From Desulfomonile tiedjei DSM 6799 (GTDB taxonomy: Bacteria > Desulfobacterota > Desulfomonilia > Desulfomonilales > Desulfomonilaceae), in contig NC_018025.1 in NCBI RefSeq assembly GCF_000266945.1, forward strand, positions 496,001 through 560,000: a DNA stretch of 64,000 bases, read 5' to 3'. The notes beneath the pieces were generated by a model that worked only from the letters and a program-made list of their open reading frames with translations, ran no database searches and was not told the DNA's origin. Both the position numbers and the translations under genes were made by a program. Shown piece after piece: positions 9,386 through 18,131 of this stretch (positions are counted from its first letter, which is position 1; each line of letters starts with the position of its first letter).

Positions 9386-9605
9386 ATTGATGATGAGCGA
9401 ATAAAGTTCTCAAAATTTTGCACGAAATTACTGTTCGCGCAGCAGATTAAATTTTCAAGACTGAGGTCTCATTTTTCGTGACATGGTTGTCATTGAGAGT
9501 CTTCAAGCCGGACAATAGAACGAGGTCGGTACGAGGCTCAAGGATAACGGCCACACGCTCTGCATTATTCGTTATCCTTAATTTCCATCCTATTCCGATT
9601 TTCGT
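9386..9605. promoter_or_regulatory. leader region of the RND pump with an inverted repeat
   Basis: This 220-base spacer between the histidine kinase end and the adaptor start must hold any pump-specific promoter. It contains the perfect 10-base inverted repeat AAGGATAACG/CGTTATCCTT (9540-9549 and 9570-9579) with a 20-base spacer. No T-run follows on the minus strand, so an operator or a weak kinase-gene terminator are both possible. Confidence 0.4.
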
Positions 9606-11621
9606 CTAAGTTCCAGAAGTCTTCCAATCCGGGATGGTGAAGAAAAAAGTCGAGCCTTCGCCCGGTTTGGATTCCACCCAAATTCGTCCGCCATGACGTT
9701 CAACGATCTTTTTGCAGTTGGCCAATCCAATGCCCGTTCCAGGGCGATCCAGACTGGACTCAAGTCGCTGAAAAATGCGAAAAATTCGGTCGAAATAGGG
9801 TGGTTCGATTCCGATGCCGTTATCCTTGACAAAAAAGGTCCATTCAGTTCCTTCACGTAATGCACCGATATGAATCTGAAGGAGTTCATCGCCGGCAAAC
9901 CTGATAGCGTTGCTAATCAGGTTTTGAAATACCTGGACGAGCAATCCTGGGTTGGCTTTCACTGTCGGAAGTGAGCCATTTATAACTTTGGCTCCGCTTG
10001 CCTCTATTGCCGATCTAAGATTTGCCAGAGCCTGAGTCAGAGCGAGATTGCAGTCGGTAGGCTCCAGGTTTCGTGCGTCACCTTCCAGACGAGAATATGA
10101 CAAGAGGCTTTGAATAAGACAGTCCATGCGCGTAATCGTATCGAGTGTTCGTGAGATAAATCGATGTGCCTGAGCGTCAAGGTTTTCTTTGTAACGCTTT
10201 TGCAGGACCTTTGCGTATGCCGCAATTCCAATAAGCGGTTCTCTTAGGTCGTGGGCTGCTAAGTACGCAAATTCCTCCAGATCCTTGTTGCTGCGTTTCA
10301 GTCCTTCCATCTGAGCATGAAGCATCTCTTCCGTACGCTTGAGATTGCTCAAGTCCTTGGTTATGATTGCTATGCCCACCGGCTCGGCTTTTTCGTTCGT
10401 CAAGACGGAGAGGCTGAGCAAAATCGGGATAGTGACGCCAGATTTTGTTACGTGAACGACATCGACATTTTCGACTCTTTCTCCTCGCTTGCTGCGCTCA
10501 TGGAACATCTCAGCCCGTTCGCGAAATTCCGGGGGCACAATTGTCAATATGCTTTTACCTATCAGATTTTCCCGATTCCAGCCATAGGTATGTTCAGCCG
10601 AACGATTCAAATCGATGACAGTATCTTTCAAATCCACGATGAAAATCGGATCTATAGCATCAGTAAACACTCGTGCAACCTGAAGCAGTTTTTCTTCAGC
10701 ACATTTGCGATCCGTGACATCAATTACCACCCCTGAAATCCTCAACGGTTTGTCTTGATCGTCGCGTTGCACTACTTTCCCGCGGGCCATCAACCATTTC
10801 CATTCACCCGATTTGGTTCTGATGCGGTGCTCGGCCTTGAAACGCTCTGCATATCCTCCGAGATGCTCATTCCAGGCATTAAGGAGTCTTTGGCTGTCGT
10901 CGGGATGAACATGATCGAGCCAGAAACTTGCGCTCGGCTCAATCTCATCGGGAGGATAACCGACGATTTCGGTCCAAGTATTATCAACAAATACTCTGTG
11001 CTCCAGAAGATCGACATCCCACAATCCCAAATCCGACCCTCGCAAGGCAAGCGCGAGCCTTTGATGATTATCAAACGGAAATTTCTGCGTATTTCCGCAT
11101 ACCGCGATTCGGTTGCGGAATTCGTCGTGGTATGGCTGAATCGGGGGGGCCTGAGTCTGTTCACCGGCAAGATCTTCGACGAAGAGCACCATCCATTTAT
11201 TTTCTCCAAGCCCCATGGCCTGCAGGTAAAGACGACTCTTCACCCTCTGTCCCATAATCTCAAGTGTGGAGTCAATAACTTGACTTTTGCCAGTGGAGAA
11301 GACTTGCTCGGTCAGACGTTGGATTTCGGGGACCACAGATTGCTCAGGAAAGAGCGTCAAGAGAGACAATCCTCGGAGTTTCTCAGGATTCCGGCTGATT
11401 CTGCTGCAAGAATGATTGGCAAAGACTATGCGTGACAATGGATCGATCAATAATGCAGGCGCAGGTATACTATCCAAAAGTTTTGCCAATGCCGGCGGTT
11501 GAAACTCTCTCATGTCAAAGTTTTGGGGTGATTTCGAGTCTTCTGTTGACACGGGCGCACTTTGGAGTGCACGACTGTCCTCAAAAGCTTTGCCACCGAT
11601 CGCTATGTCCTTTTCCACCAT
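9606..11621 (-). CDS. multi-PAS sensor histidine kinase
   Basis: This soluble 671-residue kinase has three PAS-type sensory segments (about 48-145, 195-305 and 320-425). They are followed by a HisKA region whose phospho-accepting histidine is in AAHDLREPLIGIA (about 460). The C-terminal ATPase shows an N-box (NLISNAIRF), a G1 box DNGIGIEP and a G2 box GTGIGLANCKKIVERHGG. The H-box with DLREPL is of the phytochrome-like kinase type. There are no membrane segments, so it senses a cytoplasmic signal. The ATG at 11621 has AGAGG ten bases upstream. It lies between a TetR gene and the RND pump, but no cognate response regulator is adjacent. Its first PAS segment resembles the N-terminal one of the giant hybrid kinase at 33255-37427. 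Confidence 0.9.
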   Translation of the reverse strand: MVEKDIAIGGKAFEDSRALQSAPVSTEDSKSPQNFDMREFQPPALAKLLDSIPAPALLIDPLSRIVFANHSCSRISRNPEKLRGLSLLTLFPEQSVVPEIQRLTEQVFSTGKSQVIDSTLEIMGQRVKSRLYLQAMGLGENKWMVLFVEDLAGEQTQAPPIQPYHDEFRNRIAVCGNTQKFPFDNHQRLALALRGSDLGLWDVDLLEHRVFVDNTWTEIVGYPPDEIEPSASFWLDHVHPDDSQRLLNAWNEHLGGYAERFKAEHRIRTKSGEWKWLMARGKVVQRDDQDKPLRISGVVIDVTDRKCAEEKLLQVARVFTDAIDPIFIVDLKDTVIDLNRSAEHTYGWNRENLIGKSILTIVPPEFRERAEMFHERSKRGERVENVDVVHVTKSGVTIPILLSLSVLTNEKAEPVGIAIITKDLSNLKRTEEMLHAQMEGLKRSNKDLEEFAYLAAHDLREPLIGIAAYAKVLQKRYKENLDAQAHRFISRTLDTITRMDCLIQSLLSYSRLEGDARNLEPTDCNLALTQALANLRSAIEASGAKVINGSLPTVKANPGLLVQVFQNLISNAIRFAGDELLQIHIGALREGTEWTFFVKDNGIGIEPPYFDRIFRIFQRLESSLDRPGTGIGLANCKKIVERHGGRIWVESKPGEGSTFFFTIPDWKTSGT

Positions 11622-11695
11622 AGCGGTTCACCTCTCTAATCAGTCAGAGCCTTTTTGAAATCAGGTTACGCGGGCTTGCATTGACAAACCCTTCG

Positions 11696-12346
11696 TTATT
11701 TAACTAACACCCCTCTGAAAAAAATATCCGTGGCAGTCGACAGGCCATCCTCTTCACGAGATCGAACGGGATCCGTGATGATCTGGTAAAGAAAAGCATT
11801 GATCATACCGTCAAGTGTCAGAGCCATGTGACGAGGCTCAAGAGCCCGGAAAACACCTTCTTTGATGCCTCTCTCGAACACGGAAACCAGTTTTGCCAAT
11901 CCTTCATCGTAAAGCTTGATCAACTCCCGGTCCAAGCCGGCTCTGACATTAAAACTCGCTCCTCTGGTTTCAGCAAAATACAAGCGCATGACAGGAAGAT
12001 TTTCTGAAAACAGTTCCTGACGCTTGGCGATGAACCTTTTGATGACCTGAAAAGGATCCTGTTCCTGTTCAAGAACTTGCATGAAAGCGAAATGAAATTT
12101 TTCCCCAACTTCCATGATGAGAGCTTTGTATAGCTCCTCTTTGTTTGCAAAAAATTTGTACAAAGTTCCTATACCGAATTCCGCTTCTTTTGCAATTTCG
12201 TGGACGGAGACGTTGTGGTACCCCTTTTCCGAGAAGAGCTTTAGGGCTGCGTCAAGTATTTCTCTGCGTTGCAAGAGCCTTTCTCGTTCTTTGCGGGGCA
12301 GGTTTTTCATCTCTGTCTTAGTCTCGCCGAGGAGGAAAGCTGCCAT
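11696..12346 (-). CDS. TetR/AcrR family transcriptional regulator
   Basis: The 216-residue one-component regulator has the TetR helix-turn-helix near residues 18-65, seen in ILDAALKLFSEKGYHN and VSVHEIAKEAEFGIGTLYKFF. A variable ligand-binding helical domain follows. The start chosen is the ATG at 12346, because AGGAAG lies about nine bases upstream. The frame is open back to 12430, and a further ATG at 12310 is also possible. It is the first gene of a minus-strand run leading through a histidine kinase to the RND pump, so it is probably the pump repressor. It is also divergent from the HAAT transporter and could control that as well. Confidence 0.88.
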   Translation of the reverse strand: MAAFLLGETKTEMKNLPRKERERLLQRREILDAALKLFSEKGYHNVSVHEIAKEAEFGIGTLYKFFANKEELYKALIMEVGEKFHFAFMQVLEQEQDPFQVIKRFIAKRQELFSENLPVMRLYFAETRGASFNVRAGLDRELIKLYDEGLAKLVSVFERGIKEGVFRALEPRHMALTLDGMINAFLYQIITDPVRSREEDGLSTATDIFFRGVLVK

Positions 12347-12756
12347 TCGTTTATCTTCCTGAATGCATATTCTGAATCTGACGTCATCTTCTATAAAATG
12401 GAGGGTGTAGTCAATAGATAATCGAGACACAATAGGATTTTGTGTTCAACGTGAGCTTTATCAGTTTTGATGTGATCCCAACGGCTTGGGGAATTGTGAC
12501 AGAAATCGTTTTTCTGGAATGACCGAACGTTAACGAGGCGGACAATATTGTCTTGACTGACACATTGGTAGCAAGATATTGTTAAAAATTCCCTATGATA
12601 GGCTTTTTTCAACAGTTTGACGGTTTGACTGTTACGGGCTTTTGGGGCAAGTATGTGAGGGCTTTCGGGTTGAAAGTTGTCATCGTCCCTTCGCGCATCA
12701 GAAGAACGCGGAATAGTAGGACCGTCGAATAATTCAGAAGAAGGAGATATTTTCTC
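12347..12756. other. divergent intergenic region between TetR and the ABC importer
   Basis: These 410 bases separate divergent genes and should contain both promoters. One candidate for the importer is described separately. A short palindrome, AACGTT, lies near 12527. No gene is supported here. Confidence 0.45.
12553..12582 (+). promoter_or_regulatory. candidate sigma-70 promoter for the ABC importer operon
   Basis: TTGACT (12553-12558) and TATTGT (12577-12582) are separated by 18 bases. The -35 box is good and the -10 box is moderate. It lies 175 bases upstream of the binding-protein start. Confidence 0.35.
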
Positions 12757-14037
12757 ATGTCTCATCGTTCGACACGCTGGAGCTTTTGGCTGACATGTTC
12801 GATCGTTCTCTGTCTCGTGGTGGGTTTCGGTCCCGGAGCTGGATCGGCATTAGCTAGCGAAAAGGTAATAAAGATCGGTACCCTCTTCCCCCTCACGGGT
12901 CCTGTTGCAACAGCCGGCCAGCGCTGCCAGGCTGCTGTGCAGACCGCGGTTGAAATCATCAACAACAAGCACCCTGAAATCAAGGTTCCATTGGCCGATC
13001 AGGAAGGTATTCTGGGTGGCCACAAGATCGTGCTTGTCCATGCCGACAGCCAGGGCAAACCGGATGTGGGCAAGGCGGAGGCCGAGCGACTCTTCAACCA
13101 GGAAGGAGTCTGGGCCATCATCGGATCGTATAACAGTGCCGTCAGCAAGCCTGCAAGCCTGGTTGCAGAACGTATGAAAAAGATATTCATGTGTGGAGCA
13201 TCCAGTTCGGCGGCCTTGACACAGCGCAATATGAATTTCTTCTTCCGACTGGCCCCCACGGACGAGACCGAGTCTATCGAGTTCGTGGAAGTCTTGAAGT
13301 GGTTGAATGACAAGAAGAAAGCCGATATCAAGACACTCGGAGTGATTTACGAGAATAGCGAGTTCGGCAAACATGCGGCCGAAGAAGCGAAAAAGTCCGC
13401 CGCGGCCGGCGGTTTCCGTGTCGTAGCAGATGTACCCTTCAGTCCTGGCGCCACCAATCTGAACAGTGAAGTGCAAACTCTGAAAAAAGAAAACCCGGAT
13501 GCCGTATTCGGGGCCTGTTTGGGCGCCGATTACTCGCTGTGGGTCCGTACTATGAAGCAGGTTGCATGGCTACCTAAAATTTCCATTAGCTACTGTTCCG
13601 GGTACCAGGACCCTGTTATCTCGAAGCAGCTTGCCGGTGACGCAGACTTCTTCATGGGGTCCACCGCCTACTCGCCCCAGTTCGCCTCATTAATGCCGGC
13701 TGTGGGAGTAGTTGAGGAGATCTTCAAGTCCAAGACCGGTGGAGTCCCCTTCGATGGTGACAGCATCCAGGAAGCTGTGGCTATGCTGGTGCTTGCCCAG
13801 GCCATTGAAAAGACCGGAAATCTGGATCCTGAAAAAGTCGCTGAAAGCCTCCAGAAAAACACATGGGATTCTCCCTTGTCTCTCGGAGGGAAAGTGGCCT
13901 TTGCAAAAGGCGGCCAGAACATTAAGGCCCACAGTGTCGTCACCCAGCTTCAGGGAGGAGATTACAAAAGGATCTTTCCGGAAGAAATGGCTGACACTTC
14001 TATCGTCTTCCCCATGAAAGCGTGGAACCAGCGATAG
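12757..14037 (+). CDS. branched-chain amino acid-type (HAAT) ABC transporter substrate-binding protein
   Basis: The 426-residue periplasmic binding protein has an N-terminal signal peptide (hydrophobic segment about 9-33, cleavage near ALAS). Two LivK-type domains follow. Family stretches are VIKIGTLFPLTGPVATAG (about 37-54), WAIIGSYNSAVSKPAS (about 122-137) and GVIYENSEFGKHAAE (about 195-209). The ATG at 12757 has AGAAGGAGAT 8-14 bases upstream. It heads a complete five-gene importer. HAAT systems of this branch carry amino acids, amides, urea or aromatic acids, and the ligand cannot be read here. Binding proteins of this length (over 400) are often not strict leucine/isoleucine binders. Confidence 0.92.
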   Translation: MSHRSTRWSFWLTCSIVLCLVVGFGPGAGSALASEKVIKIGTLFPLTGPVATAGQRCQAAVQTAVEIINNKHPEIKVPLADQEGILGGHKIVLVHADSQGKPDVGKAEAERLFNQEGVWAIIGSYNSAVSKPASLVAERMKKIFMCGASSSAALTQRNMNFFFRLAPTDETESIEFVEVLKWLNDKKKADIKTLGVIYENSEFGKHAAEEAKKSAAAGGFRVVADVPFSPGATNLNSEVQTLKKENPDAVFGACLGADYSLWVRTMKQVAWLPKISISYCSGYQDPVISKQLAGDADFFMGSTAYSPQFASLMPAVGVVEEIFKSKTGGVPFDGDSIQEAVAMLVLAQAIEKTGNLDPEKVAESLQKNTWDSPLSLGGKVAFAKGGQNIKAHSVVTQLQGGDYKRIFPEEMADTSIVFPMKAWNQR

Positions 14038-14196
14038 GTAAACACTCGCGGAATTTCCCCTTTGCGCTGGAGGCCGATGTCGCATTCGGCTGTCGGTCCC
14101 CGGCGCAATCGGAAATTTCGGGAAAAAGAATGGGGCTTCACTTTAATGCGAACAATCGACTGTATTTCGTTCGTCTGCTGAAGGCTGCGGGAATCT

Positions 14197-15057
14197 ATGG
14201 AGACATTTATTCAGGTTCTCATCGACGGTATGCTTAGCGGCATGGTCTATGCCCTTGTGGCTGCGGGGCTTTGTCTTATCTGGGGCGTCATGGATGTCAT
14301 CAATTTCGCGCACGGCGAATACTTGATGGTCGCCATGTACGTAAGTTACTGGCTGGGGTTTCTTGCGAATGTAGATCCGCTCGTGTCCACCGTGGCTGCA
14401 GGTGCTTTTGTCTTTGCGCTTGGGGTGCTGACGTACAAGCTGATTATCCGCTTCACCATCGGTAAACCGGGGCTCGTGGCTTTGTTGGCTACCTTCGGGC
14501 TTGCCATGTTCCTCAAGAATGTCTGCATGAATCTCTTTTCACCGAATTTCCGCATCCTTTCCGGTACCTTCCTGTCGGACAAGACATTCCACCTGGGAGG
14601 GTTGATCTTTCCTGTGCCCCAGTTGACGGCAGCAATTTTGGCAGTCATTGTGGTCGGGCTTGTCTACGCGCTCGTCAGTGGAACCCGATTTGGATGGGCC
14701 GTTCAGGCTACAGCCATGGACCGGGATGCCGCGGAGCTTATGGGTATCGACACGGAAAGAATTTACGTTCTGGTCTTTGGAATCGGTGGAGCATGCGTAG
14801 GTATCGCCGGGGGCATCATGCCTTCTTATCTGGCTGTCCACCCGGAAGTCGGTTCCATGTTCGGGCTGATTGCATTTATTTGCGTTGCCATGGGAGGCTT
14901 TGGAAGCATCCCGGGCGCATTTCTCGCCGGTATCCTCGTGGGCGTCGTTGAATCTCTCGCAGGTTTCTACATTGCGCCGGTCTTCAAGTACATAGCAGTT
15001 TTCGGCCTTTATCTCGCTGTGGTGTTTCTGCGACCGAAAGGCATACTCGGATGGTGA
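14197..15057 (+). CDS. HAAT ABC transporter permease, LivH type
   Basis: The 286-residue inner-membrane protein has about eight hydrophobic segments and the LivH signature: LIWGVMDVINFAHGEYLM near residues 27-44 and the cytoplasmic-loop motif MDRDAAELMGIDTERIY near 174-190. It forms the translocation pore with the LivM-type partner whose gene overlaps its 3' end by seven bases. A gap of 159 bases separates it from the binding-protein gene. The start ATG at 14197 follows GGGAATCT, a mediocre ribosome-binding site. Confidence 0.92.
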   Translation: METFIQVLIDGMLSGMVYALVAAGLCLIWGVMDVINFAHGEYLMVAMYVSYWLGFLANVDPLVSTVAAGAFVFALGVLTYKLIIRFTIGKPGLVALLATFGLAMFLKNVCMNLFSPNFRILSGTFLSDKTFHLGGLIFPVPQLTAAILAVIVVGLVYALVSGTRFGWAVQATAMDRDAAELMGIDTERIYVLVFGIGGACVGIAGGIMPSYLAVHPEVGSMFGLIAFICVAMGGFGSIPGAFLAGILVGVVESLAGFYIAPVFKYIAVFGLYLAVVFLRPKGILGW

Positions 15058-16085
15058 ATTCTTTGCAGCGGAAAGCATTCACGCGAAAAGATGCGGCCTG
15101 GCTTGTGTTCCTGGCAATATTGGCGTTGTTACCTCTGTTTCCTGTAGTGACTGCGAATTCATTTCGCATGCATGTGATGATCCTCATTTTGCTCTTCGCG
15201 AGTATGGCTCAAGCCTGGAACATCATCGGCGGCTATTGCGGCCAGGTATCCTTCGGCCACTCGGTATTTTTCGGAATCGGCGCATACGGTGCGGGAATGG
15301 CTGTTGTCACCTACGGTGGACTGCCGTGGCCGGGTATATTAATCGGGATGATCGTGGCCGCTATTGTCGCAGTAATTATCAGTTATCCTTGCTTTAAACT
15401 GAGCGGTCACTACTTTGCCATCGCCACCTTTGCCATCGTCGAGATCTTCAACCGTGCTTTCCTTGTTTGGGATTGGATCGGGGGAGCTCTGGGATTAGAC
15501 TATCCCCTGGTGGACGAAGGCCTGAAGAATCTGATGTGGCATAATTCCAAAATCGGTTACTACTACTGCGCACTTGTTATCTTCATCTTGATATTCGGCG
15601 TAGTTCGGTGGCTCGAAAGCAATCGCTTCGGGTATTACATGCGAGCAGTGAGGGAAGGGCAGGAGACTGCAGAATCCCTTGGGGTCAACAGTACCGCGGT
15701 AAAATTGGCGGCTATGGCTCTTTCCGCTGCAATGGCCGCGATCTGCGGGGCTTTTTTTGTGCAGTACAATCTCAGGGTGGACCCACCAATGGTCATGTCG
15801 CTCGACATGTCGATGAAATTCGTATTGATCACCATCCTCGGCGGGTCGGGCACACTTATCGGTCCTTTGCTGGGTGCTGCGGTTTTGATCCCCATGCAGG
15901 AGTATACCCGGGCCTTCTGGGGCGGTTTGGGCGGTGGAGTTGACCTGATCGTCTTCGGGCTGCTCATTATCCTTATGGTAATAAAGCAACCCGCGGGGAT
16001 GATCGGAATTGTCCGCGATATGCGTAGTTGGTTCTCGAAGAAAACAGATGCAGCAAAAGGAGATGGGCCCTATGACACTCCTTGA
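15051..16085 (+). CDS. HAAT ABC transporter permease, LivM type
   Basis: The 344-residue permease partner has about nine to ten hydrophobic segments. LivM hallmarks are WNIIGGYCGQVSFGHSVFFG near residues 57-76 and GGSGTLIGPLLGA near 262-274. The EAA-like coupling loop is AVREGQETAESLGVNS near 199-214. Its ATG at 15051 lies inside the LivH gene, an ATGGTGA overlap that suggests translational coupling. The C-terminus runs 14 bases into the next gene. Confidence 0.92.
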   Translation: MVNSLQRKAFTRKDAAWLVFLAILALLPLFPVVTANSFRMHVMILILLFASMAQAWNIIGGYCGQVSFGHSVFFGIGAYGAGMAVVTYGGLPWPGILIGMIVAAIVAVIISYPCFKLSGHYFAIATFAIVEIFNRAFLVWDWIGGALGLDYPLVDEGLKNLMWHNSKIGYYYCALVIFILIFGVVRWLESNRFGYYMRAVREGQETAESLGVNSTAVKLAAMALSAAMAAICGAFFVQYNLRVDPPMVMSLDMSMKFVLITILGGSGTLIGPLLGAAVLIPMQEYTRAFWGGLGGGVDLIVFGLLIILMVIKQPAGMIGIVRDMRSWFSKKTDAAKGDGPYDTP

Positions 16086-16830
16086 TGTGCAAAATGTGAC
16101 AATGAAATTTGGGGAGTTGGTAGCCAACGACCGGGTGAGTTTCACTGTGGAAGCCGGATCGATTGTCGGTCTGATCGGCCCAAATGGTGCCGGAAAAACG
16201 ACGCTCTTCAACTGCATCTCCGGCCTGTACAAACCGACCAGCGGCCGCATCGTCTTCGACGGCGAAGACATCACGGGTCTCAAACCCTATCGGATTGCCC
16301 GTAAAGGTGCGGTGCGTACGTTCCAGGTAGTACGTCCCCTGAAAGATATGTCGGTCTTCGATAACGTACTGGTCGGCGCTTTTCTCAGGGGTTCGGAAAA
16401 ACGGGAGGCGTTCGATCGGGCCGCGGAATGTATCCGACTGTGCAGCCTGGAGTCGCTTCAGGAAAAGCCGGCAGGCGATCTGCCCATCGGCGGTAAGAAG
16501 CGGCTCGAGATGGCCAGAGCGCTTGCAACGCGACCCAAATTGCTCATGCTTGATGAGGTCATGGCAGGGTTAACTTCTACTGAAGTCAAAGCGTCCGTTG
16601 AGGTTATCCGGCGACTCCAGCAGAGCGGCATCACCATGATGATTGTTGAGCACGTCATGGAAGGGATCATGCCCATAGCTGACAAAATCGTAGTGCTGGA
16701 CGGTGGCGTGAAAATTGCCGAGGACGCTCCAAAGAATATCGTTCACGACGCACGCGTGATCGAGGCTTATCTGGGTTCCAAATACAGTAAGCGTTACAGG
16801 GCGTTAAGGGGGGATGGACCTCTTGGCTGA
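16072..16830 (+). CDS. HAAT ABC transporter ATP-binding protein, LivG type
   Basis: The 252-residue ATPase shows a Walker A GPNGAGKTT near residues 37-45 and a Walker B LLMLDEVMAG. The switch histidine is in IVEHVM. The LivG-type signature reads LPIGGKKRLEMARALA in place of the common LSYGxQRR, a small deviation at the ABC signature. The start at 16072 is chosen because AAGGAG ends nine bases before it. Starts further upstream, down to 16009, lie within the permease coding sequence. It energises the LivH/LivM pore together with the LivF-type subunit. Confidence 0.92.
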   Translation: MTLLDVQNVTMKFGELVANDRVSFTVEAGSIVGLIGPNGAGKTTLFNCISGLYKPTSGRIVFDGEDITGLKPYRIARKGAVRTFQVVRPLKDMSVFDNVLVGAFLRGSEKREAFDRAAECIRLCSLESLQEKPAGDLPIGGKKRLEMARALATRPKLLMLDEVMAGLTSTEVKASVEVIRRLQQSGITMMIVEHVMEGIMPIADKIVVLDGGVKIAEDAPKNIVHDARVIEAYLGSKYSKRYRALRGDGPLG

Positions 16831-17539
16831 TGCAATTTTGAGAGTCAACGATCTGTACACCGGATACGATGGAATACCGGTAATTTTCGGTGTTTCTCTG
16901 GAAGTAATGCCAGGAGAGCTGGTTGCTATTGTGGGAGCGAACGGCGCGGGCAAGACCACAACCATGCGAACCATCAGCGGTCTCAATCATCCTCTGAAGG
17001 GAAACATCCTCTTTGAAGGGACCGACATCTCCAAATTTGCAGCACACGAAATCTTGAAACTCGGCATCAGCTACGTTCCCGAAGGACGACGGATTTTCTC
17101 CAAGCTATCGGTGGAGAAAAACCTGTCCCTGGGGGCCTACACTGAACATTCAAAGACGGAGATCCGTCGCAGGCTTGAAGAGCTTCTGGAGATCTTCCCT
17201 GTCCTGGGAGATCGGTCCAAACAGATTGCCGAGACCCTGAGCGGGGGAGAGCAGCAGATGCTGGCAATAGCTCGCGGCTTGATGTCTCGGCCGAAACTGC
17301 TCATGCTCGATGAAATGTCCCTCGGACTCATGCCAAGCATGGTGGAAAAGATGATGGACACCATTACTGCCATCAATCGTACAGGCACTACCGTTCTTCT
17401 CGTGGAACAGATGGTTCAAGAAGCCCTGGAAATTGCACATCGCGGGTACGTGATCCAGAGCGGAAAAATTGTCCAGGCCGGAACAGCGCGTGAACTCCTG
17501 GATTCCGAAGAGGTCCGTAAAGCCTACCTTGGAATGTAA
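16814..17539 (+). CDS. HAAT ABC transporter ATP-binding protein, LivF type
   Basis: The 241-residue second ATPase has Walker A GANGAGKTT (about 42-50), signature LSGGEQQMLAIARGLM, Walker B LLMLDEMSLGL and switch-region LLVEQMVQEAL. These are all standard for LivF. Its ATG at 16814 overlaps the end of the LivG gene by 17 bases and sits just behind AAGGGGGG. The importer operon ends here. A GC-rich hairpin follows at 17572-17609. Confidence 0.92.
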   Translation: MDLLADAILRVNDLYTGYDGIPVIFGVSLEVMPGELVAIVGANGAGKTTTMRTISGLNHPLKGNILFEGTDISKFAAHEILKLGISYVPEGRRIFSKLSVEKNLSLGAYTEHSKTEIRRRLEELLEIFPVLGDRSKQIAETLSGGEQQMLAIARGLMSRPKLLMLDEMSLGLMPSMVEKMMDTITAINRTGTTVLLVEQMVQEALEIAHRGYVIQSGKIVQAGTARELLDSEEVRKAYLGM

Positions 17540-17571
17540 CCTCTTCATACCAGTTCATTTCGGGAGGTAAA

Positions 17572-17609
17572 ATCGGGGAGAGCCTTCTCGCTGAAAGTGC
17601 TTCCCCGAT
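17572..17609 (+). terminator. candidate terminator of the HAAT importer operon
   Basis: The perfect 8-base arms ATCGGGGA/TCCCCGAT enclose a 22-base loop about 30 bases after the last importer gene. They are followed by CCTCTTTCC rather than a clean T-run. It may equally be only a 3'-protecting stem. Confidence 0.4.
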
Positions 17610-17720
17610 CCTCTTTCCAAGAAGTCCCAGCAACGCCTTGGCTTAGCACTTCTGAACCTGAAAAAACGCCATATGGAACGGCGGCAAAGGTATGCGGGTT
17701 GGCGCCGTCCAGTGAGTTCA

Positions 17721-18131
17721 TCACTTATGCATATCGACCAGCCGCTTTCCGAGCTGCCGAGCGAGAGTCAGATAAAACTGCCTGCCACTACGTTCGTGGT
17801 TTTCGAACACCTTCTCAAGATCTGTCTTGGAGATTCTCAGTAATTTGGTCGGAACCATACAGATCGCATCGGCAGTATAGACTTCGTTGCCTACGACACT
17901 GGACCATCCGAATGCTTCTCCGACGTTTTGTACGACGTATTCCTTGTGATTGGACTTTCCGATGCTGATTCGTACGCTCCCCTCCACAAGGAGAAAGAAG
18001 TCGTTGGCAGGATCTCCAGGGGCAAAGAGCCTGACGCCGGCATCGTGAGACTCTTCCACGGCAATCTCGGAAATCTCGTGAATGGCCCCCTCCTTCATGT
18101 CCTTAAAGAAATCGGTTTTTGTTAGAAACAT
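17721..18131 (-). CDS. stand-alone cyclic-nucleotide-binding domain protein
   Basis: The 136-residue protein consists essentially of one CRP-like cyclic-nucleotide-binding beta-barrel. The stretch VRLFAPGDPANDFFLLVEGSVRISI (split here as VRLFAPGDPAND then FFLLVEGSVRI) lies near residues 33-58, and GEAFGWSSVVG near 71-81. No helix-turn-helix, kinase or channel domain is attached. The start is the ATG at 18131, six bases after AAGGAG; the frame is open 20 codons further up without a good ribosome-binding site. Such single-domain proteins may sense cAMP, another nucleotide or nothing at all. The phosphate-cassette Arg is not obvious. Confidence 0.85.
   Translation of the reverse strand: MFLTKTDFFKDMKEGAIHEISEIAVEESHDAGVRLFAPGDPANDFFLLVEGSVRISIGKSNHKEYVVQNVGEAFGWSSVVGNEVYTADAICMVPTKLLRISKTDLEKVFENHERSGRQFYLTLARQLGKRLVDMHK

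Noticed and set aside
12391-12765. 124-codon minus-strand frame upstream of the TetR gene
   Set aside because: It overlaps both divergent gene starts and the intergenic promoter region, and the translation shows no family pattern.
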